A stretch of 64,000 bases of DNA from Lampris incognitus (Eukaryota; Chordata; Actinopteri; Lampriformes; Lampridae), in the NCBI RefSeq assembly GCF_029633865.1, contig NC_079212.1, forward strand, positions 150,815,599 to 150,879,598, in the 5' to 3' direction. Positions 61,918-64,000 of this stretch are shown in pieces; positions within the stretch are counted from its first letter, which is position 1, and the number at the start of each line of letters is the position of its first letter. The position numbers and the translations under genes were made by a program. The notes beneath the pieces were generated by a model. That model saw only the letters and a list, made by a program, of their open reading frames with translations, was not told where the DNA came from and ran no database searches.

Positions 61918-62892
61918 TGCCCCACCTGTCAACAACACCTACCGAAGAATCAGAAGGAGCCACTAAAATGCCATGAGCTGCCAGAGCTACCATGGTACAA
62001 AGTAGGTGTGGACATTTTTGAGCTACAAGGCAAATCTTTCCTCCTCACAGTAGATTATTTCTCAAAATATCCTGAGGTCCAACAAATGCATGACAAAACA
62101 GCAAGCACAGTAATAGCAAAGCTGAAGGCTGTGTTTTCCAGATATGGTGTTCTGAAGGAAGTGGTGAGTGACCACATGCCATTCGCTACTGCTGAGATGA
62201 GTCAGTTTGCAAGTGACTGGGGCATAACATGGACATTCTCAAGCCCAGGCTATCCACAGTCTCATGGGATGGCAGAATGCACAATAAAGACCATTAAACT
62301 CATGCTGAAGAAGGCGGAGCAGACTAAGACAGACCCCCACCTGGCTCTGTTGACTTTAAGGAACACTCCTGTGACTGGACTTGGTCTCTCTCCTGCAGAA
62401 ATGCTGATGGGTCGGGTCCTAAGAAGCACATTGCCAGTAGCCAGTGCTGTGCTCAAACCGAGGCATCCGACAAGAGTCAAGCAGAGGCTACTTAATCTGC
62501 AACAAAGACAAGGAGAGTACTACAACCAACATGCAAGACTTCTCTCTGTGCTCGAACCAGGAATGGCTGTCAGTATAGAGACTCCACAAGACTGGAAACC
62601 TGCCCTGGTAGAACAGAAGAGACAGGAGCTGAGGTCATATAATGTTGTGATGGCTGCAGGACAAAGGTACAGGAGGAATAGGAGGCACTTGAGAACAACT
62701 CGGAATGACACACATACTGAAATAGAGGACGGTAATGTCAGTGTCACTGAGCAGCCACCTCCAAGCGAGCCTGCGGAACCACATGTACATGACGCGACAA
62801 GAAATGTGGAACAACCAGTCAACTGTTCAGACCTTACAGGTCCAACACACCAGAAGTGGCAGGCTGGTAAAGCAGCCTACCAAATTCAGTGA
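61918..62892 (+). CDS. gypsy B integrase core and C-terminal tail
   Basis: A 294-codon open frame (62008-62892) after the LINE. The words just before it (61908-62007) complete the zinc region in the adjoining frame (CPTCQQH). The core has GVDIFELQGKSFLLTVDYFS (first Asp), VVSDHMPFATAEMSQF (second Asp; H-M replaces the usual N-G) and YPQSHGMAECTIKTIK (Glu). Then come LLTLRNTPVTGLGLSPAEML and VSIETPQDWKPALV of the SH3-like domain. All three acidic residues are present and there is no stop, although the whole element is dead. Confidence 0.82.
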   Translation, partial: CPTCQQHLPKNQKEPLKCHELPELPWYKVGVDIFELQGKSFLLTVDYFSKYPEVQQMHDKTASTVIAKLKAVFSRYGVLKEVVSDHMPFATAEMSQFASDWGITWTFSSPGYPQSHGMAECTIKTIKLMLKKAEQTKTDPHLALLTLRNTPVTGLGLSPAEMLMGRVLRSTLPVASAVLKPRHPTRVKQRLLNLQQRQGEYYNQHARLLSVLEPGMAVSIETPQDWKPALVEQKRQELRSYNVVMAAGQRYRRNRRHLRTTRNDTHTEIEDGNVSVTEQPPPSEPAEPHVHDATRNVEQPVNCSDLTGPTHQKWQAGKAAYQIQ

Positions 62893-63290
62893 TTTTCAAA
62901 TGGGCTAACTGTAAAAGTTATGCTCCTACGGAGGGTCATCTGCTAGGAACCTCTGACCCTGGTGACAGTGTACAAAGACTGGGTACAAAGAGTGTACAGA
63001 GAACTTACAAAGAAAAAATAAAATGTAATGAATGTCAAGTATGAACAATGAATGTATGAAGAATGTAACACTGTGCTGATGTCAAGAATAGATATAGTAA
63101 GCATTCAAAGCCAGACCTTTAAACAGTTCATAGTGGTCTTGTGGACAGTGTTATATCTCTATTGTGAAGTTTAAGAAAAGACGAACAAAGGCATTTGTTT
63201 CTTAATGCAGTAAGTTCAAACTGATAGATAGTGGAACAAACAAGTCTATAATGTGATTGTTTTGTTTTTTGTCCTGTGGAAAAAGGGGGA
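62893..63290 (+). other. gypsy B 3' UTR
   Basis: A/T-rich and without a long frame, ending in the polypurine tract before 63291. Confidence 0.65.
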
Positions 63291-63509
63291 TGTAGTATAT
63301 GGGTTTGAACATATACACGGAGTAATACGGTGGTGAGCCTATACTATAGGTAATACAACGAGAGGCCAGTAGGCGTACTCTCAGGCGGATGTACGTAAGC
63401 AGAACTGAAGTCGGTTAGGATACGCATGCACGGTTGTTGTTCTTTGTTCCTGAATAAAGTTCATAAAAAGGACTACACACCAGTCTCCTCATTAGTATAA
63501 ACCACAACA
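63291..63509 (+). repeat. 3' LTR of gypsy B
   Basis: 219 bp, preceded by the polypurine tract. Several CpG sites of the 5' copy are TpG or CpA here. Confidence 0.9.
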
Positions 63510-63900
63510 AGTACTGTGGATGAAACTCGAGATTTTGCCAGGCATGAACAGTTGTCTCTGTCTGTGCGATGGGTATCAGCTGACTATGTTGTCCACGAAG
63601 ACTTCATAGGAATGTCTGTCCTAAAACAGATGTGGAATCAATAACCCTGACGATCACAGACAGCTAACATTGACGACATGAGAGGGCAGACCTATGATGG
63701 TGCGTCACGGCCACATGTCAGGAGTGGCTAAACAGTCTCAATACACTCAATCACAGTCTGGACCACCTGATACTTCAAGAAGCTGCTTCAAAGTGCAACA
63801 TTGTACGTGGTGCCTTTAATTTAGTTGACGAGATGCATGAAATAATCAATAACTCACCAGAACGCTACATTGAGATTGCCTAACTGCAACAAAGTAAAAA
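63510..63900 (+). pseudogene. hAT transposase catalytic piece
   Basis: Starts STVDETRDFARHEQLSLSVRW, with the first catalytic Asp of DUF4371 hAT transposases (VDET). It continues VHEDFIGMSVLKQ and, after frame breaks near 63640, DMRGQTYDGA with the second Asp region. Several stops follow and similarity fades by 63890. The C-terminal dimerisation domain is not in the window. Confidence 0.68.
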
Positions 63901-64000
63901 GATGGGGCGTGTCGTCAATAACGTGCTTTATTGTATTAAAACTGCAAATACAGGCATACGGAGCTGCACTCCGGTGCGCTGTTATAGCGCTATACAGTAC
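63901..64000. other. window end, unassigned
   Basis: About 100 bp with 'cgtgctttattgtattaaa' and a 'tagcgctata' palindrome. It may be the edge of another repeat that continues outside the window. Confidence 0.3.

Larger units (their letters stand above)
56088..63509 (+). mobile_element. gypsy B: mag-clade element in hAT, carrying two later insertions
   Basis: A plus-strand element with 219-bp LTRs (56088-56306 and 63291-63509), primer site TGGTGTCAGAATTGG and polypurine tract gaaaaaggggga. Its interior (gag, deleted protease, RT, RNase H, integrase) is broken by the fold-back 58592-59483 and the RTE LINE 60021-61907. By eye the LTRs differ at about 13 of 219 sites, many at CpG. Flanking hAT words do not show a clear target duplication. 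Confidence 0.9.
50234..63900 (+). mobile_element. hAT transposon (DUF4371/TTF type), split by gypsy A and gypsy B
   Basis: Three coding pieces of one transposase occur in order and orientation: 50234-50581, 55535-56087 and 63510 to about 63890. Gypsy A separates pieces 1 and 2, with GATAC duplications, and the protein reads on in frame across the site. Gypsy B separates pieces 2 and 3 at the region just before the first catalytic Asp. The element is truncated or decayed at the right, near 63890. Confidence 0.78.

Noticed and set aside
26978..63509. Endogenous retrovirus with env
   Set aside because: After integrase, all gypsy copies end with a short tail and 3' UTR. No surface/transmembrane-type frame was seen, so these are LTR retrotransposons rather than env-bearing proviruses.

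Overview
This window looks like vertebrate, almost certainly teleost fish, nuclear DNA. It is nearly wall-to-wall transposable elements, and their mix is typical of fish: L2-, Rex1-, RTE- and Tx1-type LINEs, a Penelope-like element, at least seven Ty3/Gypsy copies (mag, CsRn1 and other clades), BEL/Pao and Copia remnants, two hAT transposases, a THAP-bearing element and two MULE-like inverted-repeat elements. There is also a 64-bp satellite, plus (TC)n, (GT)n and (TGAT)n microsatellites. No species can be named from this. Nothing looks bacterial or viral: I saw no operon, CRISPR, rRNA or env-like reading frame. The only plausible host exon is at 20254-20455 (RGS9BP/RGS7BP-like).

Layout. 1-1.55 kb is an L2-type LINE 3' half. 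1.55-4.6 kb is the 64-bp satellite with higher-order structure. 4.6-6.4 kb holds small tandem repeats and a short interspersed repeat. 6.4-8.6 kb holds two head-to-head Penelope copies. 8.6-11.2 kb is an LTR-like piece followed by BEL/Pao gag-protease. 11.2-15.1 kb holds a tRNA-like insert and two gypsy 5' halves (E on +, G on -) facing each other. 15.7-18.95 kb is a minus-strand hAT transposase. 19.3-22.6 kb holds LINE fragments and the lone host-like exon. 22.7-25.5 kb is a CsRn1-clade gypsy. 25.55-26.65 kb is a THAP-encoding element with inverted ends. 26.65-26.98 kb is a Copia leader with a half-tRNA primer site. 26.98-31.76 kb is gypsy F, the one complete element, with matching LTRs and an uninterrupted 1346-codon gag-pol frame. 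32.08-32.69 kb is an LTR carrying an intron-like segment. 32.7-39.9 kb is gypsy D, broken by a short RTE derivative and a MULE-like element. 40.35-44.35 kb is a Tx1/L1-type LINE lying within LTR sequence of gypsy C (44.35-49.78 kb), which also contains a solo LTR. 50.2-63.9 kb is one plus-strand hAT gene split by gypsy A and gypsy B. Gypsy B is itself split by a fold-back element and an RTE LINE.

How it fits together. The window is an insertion record rather than a set of cooperating genes. Target-site duplications that I could read give the order of events: hAT, then gypsy A (GATAC) and gypsy B; into gypsy B a fold-back (9-bp duplication CTCTGGAGG) and an RTE LINE (10-bp duplication GGTTGGGAGC); into gypsy C a solo LTR (CTATG); into gypsy D an RTE-derived short element (19-bp duplication) and a MULE-like element (9-bp duplication GCGCGGGCT). 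At most of these sites the host element's reading frame is consistent across the insertion. By eye, LTR pairs differ by about 5/193 (F), 7/172 (A) and 13/219 (B), so F is probably the youngest. All alignments and counts were made by eye and need a computational check.
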